DNA of 64,000 bases, taken from positions 1 to 64,000 of the forward strand of contig CAJQPR010000036.1 of assembly GCA_905480255.1 (NCBI GenBank), written 5' to 3'. Below, piece by piece: positions 10,220 to 19,811 of this stretch. This DNA is from an uncultured Woeseiaceae bacterium (lineage in GTDB: Bacteria; Pseudomonadota; Gammaproteobacteria; Steroidobacterales; Woeseiaceae). The position numbers and the translations under genes are program-made. The notes beneath the pieces are model-generated. The model did no database searches. It saw nothing but the letters and a program-made list of their open reading frames with translations, and had not been told where the DNA came from. The first letter of the stretch is position 1; each line of letters begins with the position of its first letter.

Positions 10220-10555
10220 ATGACAGACGAGAAACTCTACAAAGTCATATTCATGAACCAGGGCGAGATTTACGAAATCTACGCTCGCGGTGTCGGTCAT
10301 GGTTCGCTGTTCGGGTTCGTAGAAATCGAGGAACTGGTTTTTGGCGAACGGACCACAGTGGTAGTGGATCCGTCAGAAGAAAAGATCAAGTCGGAATTCA
10401 ATGGTGTCCGTCGTACCTACCTGCCGATGCATTCGGTAGTGCGAATCGACGAAGTCGACAAGCAAGGCACTAGCAAGATATCGAAAGTTGAAGGCGGTAA
10501 CGTCGCGCAGTTTCCGATGCCCGTTTACACGCCCGGCGAAGGCAACAAGAAGTAA
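10220..10555 (+). CDS. DUF1820 family protein
   Basis: LYKVIFMNQGEIYEIYARGVGHGSLFGFVEIEELVFGERTTVVVDPSEEKIKSEFNGVRRTYLPMHSVVRIDEV is typical of the family. Confidence 0.85.
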   Translation: MTDEKLYKVIFMNQGEIYEIYARGVGHGSLFGFVEIEELVFGERTTVVVDPSEEKIKSEFNGVRRTYLPMHSVVRIDEVDKQGTSKISKVEGGNVAQFPMPVYTPGEGNKK

Positions 10556-10648
10556 ACTGAGACCTGCATTTCTGCTGGTCGCCGTACCAGACGTCCGGTA
10601 TCATCGCGGTCACCTGAAACGCCTCATCTTTCCAAACCAGGGAAAAGC

Positions 10649-13600
10649 TTGTCCACAACAGCGACTGACCTGCCGGCAGACTCGACCACCACGATTCTGG
10701 AATTGCCGGGTCAATCCGCGTTGTCGGCGTTCCGCCTCACGAAATTACTCGATGATCTGCAAAAGATTGATGACCGGGTAAGCGGGCTATGTGCCCGATT
10801 CTCCTATTTCGTTCATCTCGATGGACCGTTGCCTGAAAAAGAGCGCGGACGTCTTGACGCGCTGTTGTTATCCGGCGAACCGGTCGTTGACTTCCCTGCC
10901 GATGCCCGGTTGATCTACACGGCACCCAGGCCCGGTACGATTTCACCCTGGTCAAGCAAGGCTACGGACATTGCACAGGCCTGCCACCTTGAACAGGTGC
11001 AAAGGATCGAGCGCGGAGTCTGCTACGGCCTCGATTTCACGTGCAAACCGGAAGATCCGGAGCTCATGCGCCTGGGCACTTTGCTTTTCGATCGGATGAC
11101 CGAGTTCCAGTTTGCGAGTGGCGGGCAGGCAAGCGTTCTGTTTGAAGAACACGCGCCGATGCCGCTCGAAGTCATTCCATTGCTCGCAGACGGATCTGTG
11201 GCGCTGAAAAAGGCGAACCGTGACCTGGGACTGGCGTTGTCGGACGATGAAATCGATTACCTGGAGCGGAACTACCGCGACATCGGGCGGGATCCAACGG
11301 ACGCAGAACTGATGATGTTTGCACAGGCGAACTCCGAGCACTGCCGGCACAAGATATTCAACGCGGACTGGATAATCGACGGCGAACGGCAGTCTGAAAA
11401 GTTGTTCGGCATGATTCGCAGCACCACTGAAGCCAGCCCCGATGGCGTCATTTCTGCTTATTCTGACAATGCTGCGGTCATGAAGGGTTGGCAGGGTGAG
11501 CGGTTAATGCCACGGTCAGGAGACCGCCAGTTCGATTACTCGGACGAAGCAATCCAGATCCTGATGAAGGTTGAAACGCACAACCATCCAACGGCAATTT
11601 CACCGTTTCCCGGTGCTGCCACCGGTTCAGGTGGGGAGATCAGGGATGAAGGTGCGACCGGGCTCGGTGCGAAACCCAAAGCGGGACTAACCGGCTTTTC
11701 CGTTTCACATCTGCGAATACCCGGCATGGAGCAACCGTGGGAGAGTGATTTCCCGCACCCGGACCGCATGGCTACGCCATTACAGATCATGCTTGAAGGG
11801 CCTATCGGCGGCGCGGCTTTCAATAACGAATTCGGCAGGCCGAATTTACTCGGCTATTTCAGGAGTTACGAAGCCCGAATGCCGGGATTGCCGGACAACG
11901 AAATTCGCGGATACCACAAACCGATCATGATTGCGGGTGGCGTCGGCAACGTACGTGATCAACACGCATTAAAAATTGACGTTCCGGTAGGCGCCGACAT
12001 CATCGTCCTGGGCGGGCCGGCGATGTTGATTGGACTTGGAGGTGGCGCCGCATCCAGCCTGGCAAGCGGAACGAGCAGTGAAGACCTTGATTTCGCCTCC
12101 GTACAACGTGGCAATCCGGAAATGGAACGCCGGGCACAGGAGGTCATCGACCGTTGTTGGGCAATGGGGGACGACAATCCAATCCTCCTGATCCACGACG
12201 TCGGTGCTGGCGGACTATCCAATGCTGTACCCGAAGCGGTTGATCACAGCAAGCACGGTGCCGAGATCGAACTCAGGAGTGTGCCCAACGCAGAACGCGG
12301 AATGTCTCCTATGGGAATCTGGTGCAACGAAGCGCAGGAACGCTATGTGCTGATCGTTGCCCGTGAGCGCGCGGAGGAATTCGCACAGATCTGCGAGCGA
12401 GAAAACTGTCCACACGCCGTTATCGGTCAGCTAACGGAAGAGGAGCAACTCGTTGTTCACGATAACGAATTCGAAAATCTTGTTGTCGACATGCCGATGG
12501 GTATGTTGCTGGGCAAACCACCAAAAATGACACGCGATGTCGCGCGCGTGGCACGACCGTCAACTGAACTTGATTTCGACAGCATCGAACTCGAAGACGC
12601 AATATTTCGCGTGCTTCAGTTCCCCGCGGTCGCTGACAAAACATTCCTGATTCATATTGGCGATCGAACAGTCGGCGGCTTGTGTGTTCGTGACCAGTTT
12701 GTTGGGCCGTGGCAGGTGCCGGTAAGCGACGTCGCGATCACCGCGAGTGGTTACGAATCCACGACGGGCGAAGCAATGTCGATGGGTGAACGAACGCCAC
12801 TGGCATCTCTTAATGCGCCGGCCTCGGGGCGCATGGCTGTAGGTGAAGCGGTCACTAATATCGCGGCCGCAGCAATCGACGACATTGGCGAAATCAAGTT
12901 GTCTGCAAACTGGATGGCAGCAGCCGGCCATCCCGGCGAGGACGCCAACCTGTTCGACACGGTCAAAGCAGTCGGCCTGGAGCTTTGTCGTGATCTTGGG
13001 ATCGCGATTCCGGTCGGCAAGGATTCGCTGTCAATGCGCGCGCGATGGGAGGATGAAAACGGCGAGCACCAGGTAGTTGCGCCAGTGTCGCTCATCGTCA
13101 CGGCATTCGCCCCGGTTTCTAATATCCGGCGTCACCTGACGCCACAATTGCAGAAAATTGATGAGGCGAGCCACCTGCTGTTGCTCGACCTCGGTGAAGG
13201 GGCCAATCGTCTCGGGGGTTCCTGTCTTGCCCAGGTGTTTGACCAGCCGGGCGGAATCACGCCAGACCTCGATTTTCCTGACCGATTGAAATGTTTTTTC
13301 AATTCAATTCAATTACTTAGCAGAGAACAACTAATTCTCGCATATCACGATCGCTCGGATGGCGGGTTGCTGGCAACGATTGCCGAAATGATGTTTGCCG
13401 GTCGTCTTGGCGCCTCACTGCAATTGCCTGGGTCAGAGCACGATGTCCTGGCACAGCTTTTTAGTGAGGAACTCGGCGGCGTCATCCAGGTGGCGGCAAG
13501 CAAGCTTGCAGAGGCACACGAAGTGCTCGAATCCTGTGGTGCAAGTTGGGTCGATATTGGCATGGTTGAGCCGGATGACCAGTTGACGATCTACAACGAC

Positions 13601-14566
13601 GACGAAGTCATCTTGCGTCTTGACCGAACGCGCATGCAGAGATCATGGTCAGAAACGACCTACCGCCTGCAGGCATTGCGAGACAATCCCGAAACTGCAC
13701 TCGAAGAATTCGATCGAATCCTGGACGCAGACGATCCGGGCCTGAGCGTGCAATTAACGTTTGATCCTGACGAAGACATCGCGGCGCCATTTATTGGTGG
13801 AAACCATCCAAGAGTGGCGGTTTTGCGCGAACAGGGAGTGAACAGCCAGTACGAAATGGCGGCAGCTTTCATACGTGCCGGATTCGATGCAGTGGATGTG
13901 CACATGAGCGACCTGGTTTCGGGCCGTGACAGCCTGGCTGCGTACCAGGGCATCGTGGCCTGTGGCGGGTTTTCATTCGGCGATGTACTCGGCGCGGGTG
14001 GTGGATGGGCCAAATCGATTCTTTTCCAGTCGAGATTGCGCGACGAATTTCGGGCATTCTTCGAGCGCCCGGACACAATTTCACTCGGTGTCTGCAATGG
14101 TTGCCAGATGTTTTCACAACTACAGGAATTGATTCCGGGTGCAGAAAACTGGCCACGATTTTTGCGCAACAAGTCGGAACAATTCGAGGCCCGCGTCAAT
14201 CTCGTTGAGGTGAACGATAGCCCGTCGGTTTTTCTGTCTGCAATGGCCGGATCGATCATTCCGATCGCAACCTCGCATGGTGAAGGTCGGGTATTTTTCG
14301 ACAACGCCAAATCTTCCGGCAAGGCCCAGGTGGCACTTCGCTATGTCGATAGCTACGGCAAGATTGCCAGCCGGTATCCGGCTAACCCGAATGGATCACC
14401 GGGCGGAATTTGTGGCCTGTCGAGTGATGATGGTCGAGCAACAATCATGATGCCCCATCCCGAACGCGTTTCACGAACGACGCAAAACTCCTGGCACCCG
14501 GATTCATGGGGTGACGACGGACCGTGGTTGCGCATGTTCAGAAACGCAAGAGTTGCCGTTTCCTGA
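10649..14566 (+). CDS. purL: Phosphoribosylformylglycinamidine synthase, single-chain form
   Basis: 1305 aa. MMFAQANSEHCRHKIFNA, KVETHNHPTAISPFPGAATGSGGEIRDEGATG, C-terminal glutaminase LGVCNGCQMFSQL. TTG start. Confidence 0.96.
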   Translation: MSTTATDLPADSTTTILELPGQSALSAFRLTKLLDDLQKIDDRVSGLCARFSYFVHLDGPLPEKERGRLDALLLSGEPVVDFPADARLIYTAPRPGTISPWSSKATDIAQACHLEQVQRIERGVCYGLDFTCKPEDPELMRLGTLLFDRMTEFQFASGGQASVLFEEHAPMPLEVIPLLADGSVALKKANRDLGLALSDDEIDYLERNYRDIGRDPTDAELMMFAQANSEHCRHKIFNADWIIDGERQSEKLFGMIRSTTEASPDGVISAYSDNAAVMKGWQGERLMPRSGDRQFDYSDEAIQILMKVETHNHPTAISPFPGAATGSGGEIRDEGATGLGAKPKAGLTGFSVSHLRIPGMEQPWESDFPHPDRMATPLQIMLEGPIGGAAFNNEFGRPNLLGYFRSYEARMPGLPDNEIRGYHKPIMIAGGVGNVRDQHALKIDVPVGADIIVLGGPAMLIGLGGGAASSLASGTSSEDLDFASVQRGNPEMERRAQEVIDRCWAMGDDNPILLIHDVGAGGLSNAVPEAVDHSKHGAEIELRSVPNAERGMSPMGIWCNEAQERYVLIVARERAEEFAQICERENCPHAVIGQLTEEEQLVVHDNEFENLVVDMPMGMLLGKPPKMTRDVARVARPSTELDFDSIELEDAIFRVLQFPAVADKTFLIHIGDRTVGGLCVRDQFVGPWQVPVSDVAITASGYESTTGEAMSMGERTPLASLNAPASGRMAVGEAVTNIAAAAIDDIGEIKLSANWMAAAGHPGEDANLFDTVKAVGLELCRDLGIAIPVGKDSLSMRARWEDENGEHQVVAPVSLIVTAFAPVSNIRRHLTPQLQKIDEASHLLLLDLGEGANRLGGSCLAQVFDQPGGITPDLDFPDRLKCFFNSIQLLSREQLILAYHDRSDGGLLATIAEMMFAGRLGASLQLPGSEHDVLAQLFSEELGGVIQVAASKLAEAHEVLESCGASWVDIGMVEPDDQLTIYNDDEVILRLDRTRMQRSWSETTYRLQALRDNPETALEEFDRILDADDPGLSVQLTFDPDEDIAAPFIGGNHPRVAVLREQGVNSQYEMAAAFIRAGFDAVDVHMSDLVSGRDSLAAYQGIVACGGFSFGDVLGAGGGWAKSILFQSRLRDEFRAFFERPDTISLGVCNGCQMFSQLQELIPGAENWPRFLRNKSEQFEARVNLVEVNDSPSVFLSAMAGSIIPIATSHGEGRVFFDNAKSSGKAQVALRYVDSYGKIASRYPANPNGSPGGICGLSSDDGRATIMMPHPERVSRTTQNSWHPDSWGDDGPWLRMFRNARVAVS

Positions 14567-14570
14567 TTCG

Positions 14571-15920
14571 GTGACCGATCTCGATAAAAAACTGGTGCGT
14601 GGACTCGGTCGCCTCGAGGCCACGACGCTGGTTGCGGGCGGTATCATCGGTACGTCTATTTTTCTGATCACGAGCGAAATTGCGGCGACGGTGGGCAGTC
14701 CGCTACTTGTGCTCGTCACCTGGCTGGTTGCAGGTCTTCTTGCCGGAGCCGCAGCATTGTGTTTTGCAGAACTCTCCGCTGCAATGCCCAGGACCGGCGG
14801 CACCTATGTTTTTCTCAGGCGTGCATACGGCTCCGACCTGGTCTCATTCAGTTTCGCGTGGATGATGTGTTTTGCGTACGGAACAGGAGCGATCGCAGTT
14901 GTTGCGATCATGGCTGCAACCTTTCTCATGCCAGTGCTGCAGGCTGCGGGCATCCTTGAAGGTGATCGGATTGCAATAACGGCAGTAATTCTGATTGCCG
15001 TTCTCACCGTACTGAATTCCCGGGGTGTTCGTCAGGGCGGCCTTACACAAAATGCCATCACATTCATGAAGATCGGGCTTATCGCTGCGCTGATGTCGGT
15101 GCCGGTATTGCTCGGTGATGTTCAGTTCGGTCGTTTGAGCGCACCGGTTCCCGACCCTCAGGGTCCGGTCGACAGTTTCCGGAATGTTGGCACAGCACTC
15201 GTAGTCTGCCTGTTTTCGTATAACGGCGCGTACTTCGTGACTCACGTTGCAGAAGAAATCAGAGATCCGCAAAGAAACATACCGAAAGCAATTATCGGCG
15301 GCTTCCTGGTAGTTCTTGCGGTCTACCTGTCGATCAACGCAATCTATGTCACGGTCATGCCGTTCGAGGAAATTGTTGCGTCGGAACGAATCGCGTCAGA
15401 CCTGATGGGCAGGTTGCTTGGACCATCCGGGTCCCTGGCAACGTCTATGGTTGTTTTTTGTTCGGCGATTGGTGTTTTGAACGCGCAACTGCTGAACTAT
15501 CCGAGAATTCCGTTTGCACTTGCAGTGGACGGACTGTTTTTTTCAAAGGTCGCGGCAATCAACCCGAAGAGCAAGGCCCCGGCCGTTGCCATCATACTTG
15601 TCGGTCTACTATCTTCGCTCTTTGCGCTGACAGGAAGCTACGCCCTCATTCTGAGTTACGTGGCGTTCGTTATTCACTTCTTTATCTGCCTCGCCGTATT
15701 GGCGGTTATTGTTTTGCGGATTCGCGAACCTGATTTGCCACGACCTTATAAAGTGTGGGGGTATCCGTTCACACCGGCCGTGTTTCTCCTGGTTTCAGTT
15801 TTCTACCTGGGCAATCTCATTGTGACCAGGCCGTTCCAGGTGCTGGTGGGTGTTGGGATCGTATTGTCAGGACTGCCGTTCTACTGGTATTGGCAAAAAA
15901 GACCTGCCAACTCCGTATAA
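14571..15920 (+). CDS. APC-family amino acid permease
   Basis: LGRLEATTLVAGGIIGTSIFLITSEIAATVGSP, about 12 hydrophobic segments. GTG start just after purL is preferred over the overlapping upstream ATG. Confidence 0.85.
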   Translation: MTDLDKKLVRGLGRLEATTLVAGGIIGTSIFLITSEIAATVGSPLLVLVTWLVAGLLAGAAALCFAELSAAMPRTGGTYVFLRRAYGSDLVSFSFAWMMCFAYGTGAIAVVAIMAATFLMPVLQAAGILEGDRIAITAVILIAVLTVLNSRGVRQGGLTQNAITFMKIGLIAALMSVPVLLGDVQFGRLSAPVPDPQGPVDSFRNVGTALVVCLFSYNGAYFVTHVAEEIRDPQRNIPKAIIGGFLVVLAVYLSINAIYVTVMPFEEIVASERIASDLMGRLLGPSGSLATSMVVFCSAIGVLNAQLLNYPRIPFALAVDGLFFSKVAAINPKSKAPAVAIILVGLLSSLFALTGSYALILSYVAFVIHFFICLAVLAVIVLRIREPDLPRPYKVWGYPFTPAVFLLVSVFYLGNLIVTRPFQVLVGVGIVLSGLPFYWYWQKRPANSV

Positions 15921-15946
15921 TTTGTGAAAATCAAGAGCAGGTGTGA

Positions 15947-16021
15947 TTGCTGGGACTGTTCGAATTCCTGATGAATTTGTTGTCGATCATCGTTGGCCTT
16001 GGGCTGGCGGAATTACTGAGA
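15947..16021 (+). pseudogene. Possible N-terminal remnant of a multi-pass membrane protein
   Basis: Frame from TTG 15947 reads LLGLFEFLMNLLSIIVGLGLAELLR, resembling the first helix of a widespread hypothetical membrane family. It then runs into unrelated sequence (CRKKNEYEIFKLHS...) that overlaps the next gene. Confidence 0.4.
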
Positions 16022-16034
16022 TGCAGGAAGAAAA

Positions 16035-17777
16035 ATGAATACGAAATCTTCAAGTTACATAGTGTCAGTCGCAGGGCTTATTGTCTGTTTAATGGCCGGT
16101 TGTTCGCAGGTGGACAAAGCTGAGCCTTCGAGCGCCTCCTTTGCCGTCTCGTTTACCGCGAATGCCGCGGATGAAATGCTCGACGGACGCATTATCCTGA
16201 TCCTCTCAAAAAGTGACGACGAAGAGCCGAGATTCCAGGTAAGGCCTGGAGTTCGCGCTGTGCAGATCTTTGGCGTTAACGTCGAGGCGATGCAGCCCGG
16301 GCAGGAAGTCGTTGTTGATGATTCGGTATTTGGCTATCCACAGGACAGCCTCGCCGACGTGCCGGATGGCGAATACTTTGTGCAGGCACTGCTGCATAAA
16401 TACGACACCTTCAATCTCGGCAATGGAAAAACCGTCAAACTCCCCATGGACCAGGGTGAGGGTCAGCAGTGGGCAGAGTCGCCGGGAAATATCTACAGCG
16501 AACCACGAATGGTCCGGGTGAGCTCCGGGACCGGTCCGAGCCGGATCGTGATGGACAGGGTAATTGAGCCGATCGTCCCGCCTGAGGATACGGAATTTAT
16601 CAAACACGTCAGGATAAGAAGCGAAATGCTGAGCGAGTTCTGGGGAAGGGATATGTATCTCGGTGCGCACGTGCTGTTGCCTTCCGGATTTGATGAACAC
16701 CCCGAAGCAGAATATCCGCTGGCCGTTTTTCACGGCCATTTTCCGGCCGATTTTTCCGGATTCCGGGCAGAACCTCCCGATGCAGAACTGGAATGCCAGC
16801 AGAGTGGTGATGTCGTTTGCTACAACCGCATCAGGCAGGAAGAAGCCTACGATTTCTATCAAAAGTGGGTTGGACCGGACTTCCCGAGAATGCTGATTAT
16901 CCAGATTCAGCACGCGAATCCGTACTATGACGACAGCTACGCGGTGAACTCAGCGAACCTTGGGCCCTATGGTGATGCGATTACCTACGAGTTAATTCCG
17001 TATATCGAAGAGCAATTCCGGGGCATCGGTGAAGGGTGGGCTCGATTCCTCTACGGAGGTTCGACCGGTGGCTGGGAAGCTTTCGGAGTCCAGGTCAAAT
17101 ACCCCGATGAATTCAACGGCACTTTCGCGGCATGCCCGGACTCACTCGATTTTCGACACTATTCGGCAGTCAATATTTACGATGACGAAAATGCCTATCG
17201 TATGAAGGGCGATTTCACGACGGTTGAACGACCTGCCTACCGGGACTACCTCGGCAATATCTCCGTGACGATGGAAGACGAGAATCACATGGAACTCGTG
17301 ATTGGAGACAAGGGCAGATCAGGCGGGCAATGGGATATCTGGGAAGCGATCTACTCGCCGATGGGTGAAGATGGATACCCGATGCGTATCTGGGACAAGA
17401 AGACCGGTGAGATCAATCGCGATGTCGCGGAACACTGGCGGGAAAATTACGACATGCGCCATATCCTGGAGCGTGACTGGGAAACGCTCGGACCGAAGCT
17501 CGAAGGCAAGCTTAACGTCATGGTTGGCGACATGGACAACTATCACCTGAATAACGCGGTCTATCTGCTTGAGGATTTTCTGGAGCGCACCACTGATCCC
17601 TACTACAACGGAACCGTTGACTATGGTGATCGGCAGGAGCACTGCTGGAATGGTGACCACGACAATCCAATGTACATTTCGCGCCTGCGATACAACACGA
17701 TGTATGTGCCGAAGATTCTCGAACGTTTACTGACAACGGCGCCTGAAGGTGCAGACCTCACCAGCTGGAGGTATTGA
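16035..17777 (+). CDS. Putative lipoprotein, alpha/beta-hydrolase (esterase D-like) fold
   Basis: Signal peptide with lipobox VCLMAGCSQ; LAVFHGHFPADF; nucleophile-type YGGSTGGWEAFG; 580 aa. Confidence 0.7.
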   Translation: MNTKSSSYIVSVAGLIVCLMAGCSQVDKAEPSSASFAVSFTANAADEMLDGRIILILSKSDDEEPRFQVRPGVRAVQIFGVNVEAMQPGQEVVVDDSVFGYPQDSLADVPDGEYFVQALLHKYDTFNLGNGKTVKLPMDQGEGQQWAESPGNIYSEPRMVRVSSGTGPSRIVMDRVIEPIVPPEDTEFIKHVRIRSEMLSEFWGRDMYLGAHVLLPSGFDEHPEAEYPLAVFHGHFPADFSGFRAEPPDAELECQQSGDVVCYNRIRQEEAYDFYQKWVGPDFPRMLIIQIQHANPYYDDSYAVNSANLGPYGDAITYELIPYIEEQFRGIGEGWARFLYGGSTGGWEAFGVQVKYPDEFNGTFAACPDSLDFRHYSAVNIYDDENAYRMKGDFTTVERPAYRDYLGNISVTMEDENHMELVIGDKGRSGGQWDIWEAIYSPMGEDGYPMRIWDKKTGEINRDVAEHWRENYDMRHILERDWETLGPKLEGKLNVMVGDMDNYHLNNAVYLLEDFLERTTDPYYNGTVDYGDRQEHCWNGDHDNPMYISRLRYNTMYVPKILERLLTTAPEGADLTSWRY

Positions 17778-17782
17778 GCCCT

Positions 17783-17941
17783 TTGGACAAGCTGCAGAAA
17801 TGGGCACATTTCCCTGAAATTGCGGGTGCCGCAGCCGTCGTGGTTTCATTACTCTATGCCGGCTACTACACTGAATTTCAGAAACACACCCGAACGACCA
17901 TCGGTACTGGCAAGATTGATATAATCCCTGGACGGGATTAA
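17783..17941 (+). pseudogene. Possible truncated small membrane protein or N-terminal remnant
   Basis: Frame from TTG 17783: LDKLQKWAHFPEIAGAAAVVVSLLYAGYYTEFQKHTRTTIGTGKIDIIPGRD*. It resembles the 'EIxGAAAVVxSLLYVGYQ' N-terminus of a larger hypothetical family. Confidence 0.4.
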
Positions 17942-17952
17942 GGGGGCACACC

Positions 17953-18336
17953 ATGAAGAAGATACTAATCGTATTGGGAATGACGTTGTTTCCGCTCGCC
18001 TTGTTTGCGCAAGTTCCAGGCAAGTATCAATGTTCTATTGATGAACTGACGCGACGTATAGAGATACTTCATGAGCCTGGTGTGACGGTGCCCTGCGAAG
18101 TCCACTATTTCAAAGACACCGAAATGCCCGGAGAAGTGCAGGTTCTCTGGAGCGCCTCCACCGAAGAAGGTTATTGCGAAGCGAAAGCCGCGGAACTGGT
18201 CCAGAAGCTCGAGGACATGGGTTGGACTTGCTGGGTACCGAGTTCCGGTGCTGACGAAGCGGCAGACGACACAGGCGCATTGACGCCTGCAGAGGACATC
18301 GAAATTCCCGAGTCTGATACTCCGGAGATTAACTAA
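17953..18336 (+). CDS. Hypothetical secreted protein
   Basis: Signal peptide MKKILIVLGMTLFPLALFAQ, four cysteines in the mature part, good Shine-Dalgarno (aaggggg). Confidence 0.65.
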   Translation: MKKILIVLGMTLFPLALFAQVPGKYQCSIDELTRRIEILHEPGVTVPCEVHYFKDTEMPGEVQVLWSASTEEGYCEAKAAELVQKLEDMGWTCWVPSSGADEAADDTGALTPAEDIEIPESDTPEIN

Positions 18337-18339
18337 CAG

Positions 18340-19032
18340 TTAAGCGGAAGACTTCAGGTTTTCATTGCCATCCTGAACGAAGAAACGCCGGACTTTGATC
18401 GCGCGAGTCAGTTTCCCGCGGCGCACGAAGCACTGATAGAACATGTCTTTCAGGACCTCAAGGAGGATGCCCGCCTGGGCGCGGTTCAACAGTGGCAGGT
18501 CGTCTTCCCGGCCTGATTCAAATATCACTTTCTTGATCGGCTCGAAGCTGTCGTCGTCTATCTCGGCGATGTCCTGGGCAGCCATTACTTCATCAAACGC
18601 ACGCAGTTTGCCTGACTCTCCGAGGGCGCTAAACGAGCTTTGCGCCGCGCGACGGCACATCGACGCGAATGCATTGAAATTATTGCCGGAGTAACAGGAC
18701 AGCGCTTCACGAAAAAGGCCCTCGGTCTGCTTCGGCAGATAAGAAAACTGAAAACGCTCCTTTGGCCGTTCGAGCTCAATGAAGTTTTGATACAGGTCGA
18801 TTTCGTTCTCATGGTATTGCTTGACGGCGAAACGCAGGAATACTGGCGCGTTGCAGGCATCGCACTGGTAAACGACACCAACATGTTTGGGTCGGGTCCT
18901 CATCAGCCCTTCGAAGGTAGGCACTGATTCCGGCGTCATGTGGGAGTACACGCCACAATAGGGGCATTCCAGGCCGAATTGCTCGCCGGCCTGGCGTTGT
19001 AGTCCTTTGTCTCGCTCAATGGTGATCGCCAT
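18340..19032 (-). CDS. DUF4145-like protein with N-terminal zinc-ribbon-like cysteines
   Basis: CPYCGVYSHM...YQCDACNAP (two CxxC), then LFREALSCYSGNNFNAFASMCRRAAQSSF, a DUF4145-like helical region. Confidence 0.55.
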   Translation of the reverse strand: MAITIERDKGLQRQAGEQFGLECPYCGVYSHMTPESVPTFEGLMRTRPKHVGVVYQCDACNAPVFLRFAVKQYHENEIDLYQNFIELERPKERFQFSYLPKQTEGLFREALSCYSGNNFNAFASMCRRAAQSSFSALGESGKLRAFDEVMAAQDIAEIDDDSFEPIKKVIFESGREDDLPLLNRAQAGILLEVLKDMFYQCFVRRGKLTRAIKVRRFFVQDGNENLKSSA

Positions 19033-19145
19033 CGTTTCCTTCCTGCCCCGTCTGCTTATTCATTTAGTTAGTACAGACAGCGCGTTAGCAGTATATCCTC
19101 AGATTGGTTCCGAACCCTATTTGGTTGGACATAATCCGGCCATGA

Positions 19146-19811
19146 TTAGTTGCCTGGCGCGCTCCAGCTGCCAACAGCGTTCCGCGCCTCGTCGTTTACG
19201 GGCCGTGCAATCAAAGCGTCACGACTCATGGAAACTTCGTATCTTGCGCCATCTGCCATGGGTACGTAAGTGGCGGTGCCGTAGTGGGCATCCACACCCG
19301 GTAACAAGATCGGGAATCGGCGCGCAAATTTCCAGACGTCTGCGGGCGTTTCACGCGAAAGTGAATGAACTGTTCTTGCTTCGCTTCGCTCACGACCGAT
19401 CTCGGCATAACGTCCGCTTAGTCGATCCAGTTGGTAAATGGGATCCAGTCCGAGGACGGTCATCGGCGGCTTCCAGGTGATGATTTTGGCATCCATCTGC
19501 CACTCATCGCCATGCAGGAGAAAGAACTGGTCCTCTTTGTCGGCAATCATCAGTCTTGCCTGAAATTCCTCCGGCGAGACCCGTCGAAACTCAATCCGGG
19601 AGACCAGCTGTTCTTCGATCAGCCGTCCGTAGCTCAGATACCCAAGCAGTAACATCGCACCAGCACCTGCAAGTGCTGCAGAGACGAAACAGCCGACGGT
19701 TGAACCGCCGGCTCTTATGATCCGTCGACGCCGTATGCAAAGCATTGTGCGGAACAGGAAGTGGAACGTAAGGAACGCCGAAATCAGACTTATGGCGACC
19801 AGTAATGCCAT
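19146..19811 (-). CDS. Conserved membrane-anchored hypothetical protein
   Basis: Two N-terminal hydrophobic helices, then a soluble domain (FRRVSPEEFQARLMIADKEDQFFLLHGDEWQMDAKIITWKP). Abuts ettA. Confidence 0.6.
   Translation of the reverse strand: MALLVAISLISAFLTFHFLFRTMLCIRRRRIIRAGGSTVGCFVSAALAGAGAMLLLGYLSYGRLIEEQLVSRIEFRRVSPEEFQARLMIADKEDQFFLLHGDEWQMDAKIITWKPPMTVLGLDPIYQLDRLSGRYAEIGRERSEARTVHSLSRETPADVWKFARRFPILLPGVDAHYGTATYVPMADGARYEVSMSRDALIARPVNDEARNAVGSWSAPGN

Noticed and set aside
8663-10555. Start of a type VI secretion locus
   Set aside because: Only the TagH-like FHA protein is present; neighbours are DUF1820, purL and acs, with no tss genes in the window.
13660-14322. 220-aa minus-strand ORF
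   Set aside because: Antisense to the purL glutaminase domain; no family resemblance.
16206-16913. 235-aa minus-strand ORF
   Set aside because: Antisense to the esterase-like gene; that plus-strand gene has a signal peptide and lipobox, so it is preferred.
18340-19811. Defence island
   Set aside because: A DUF4145-like protein alone is insufficient; no nuclease, helicase, methyltransferase or toxin-antitoxin neighbours are visible.
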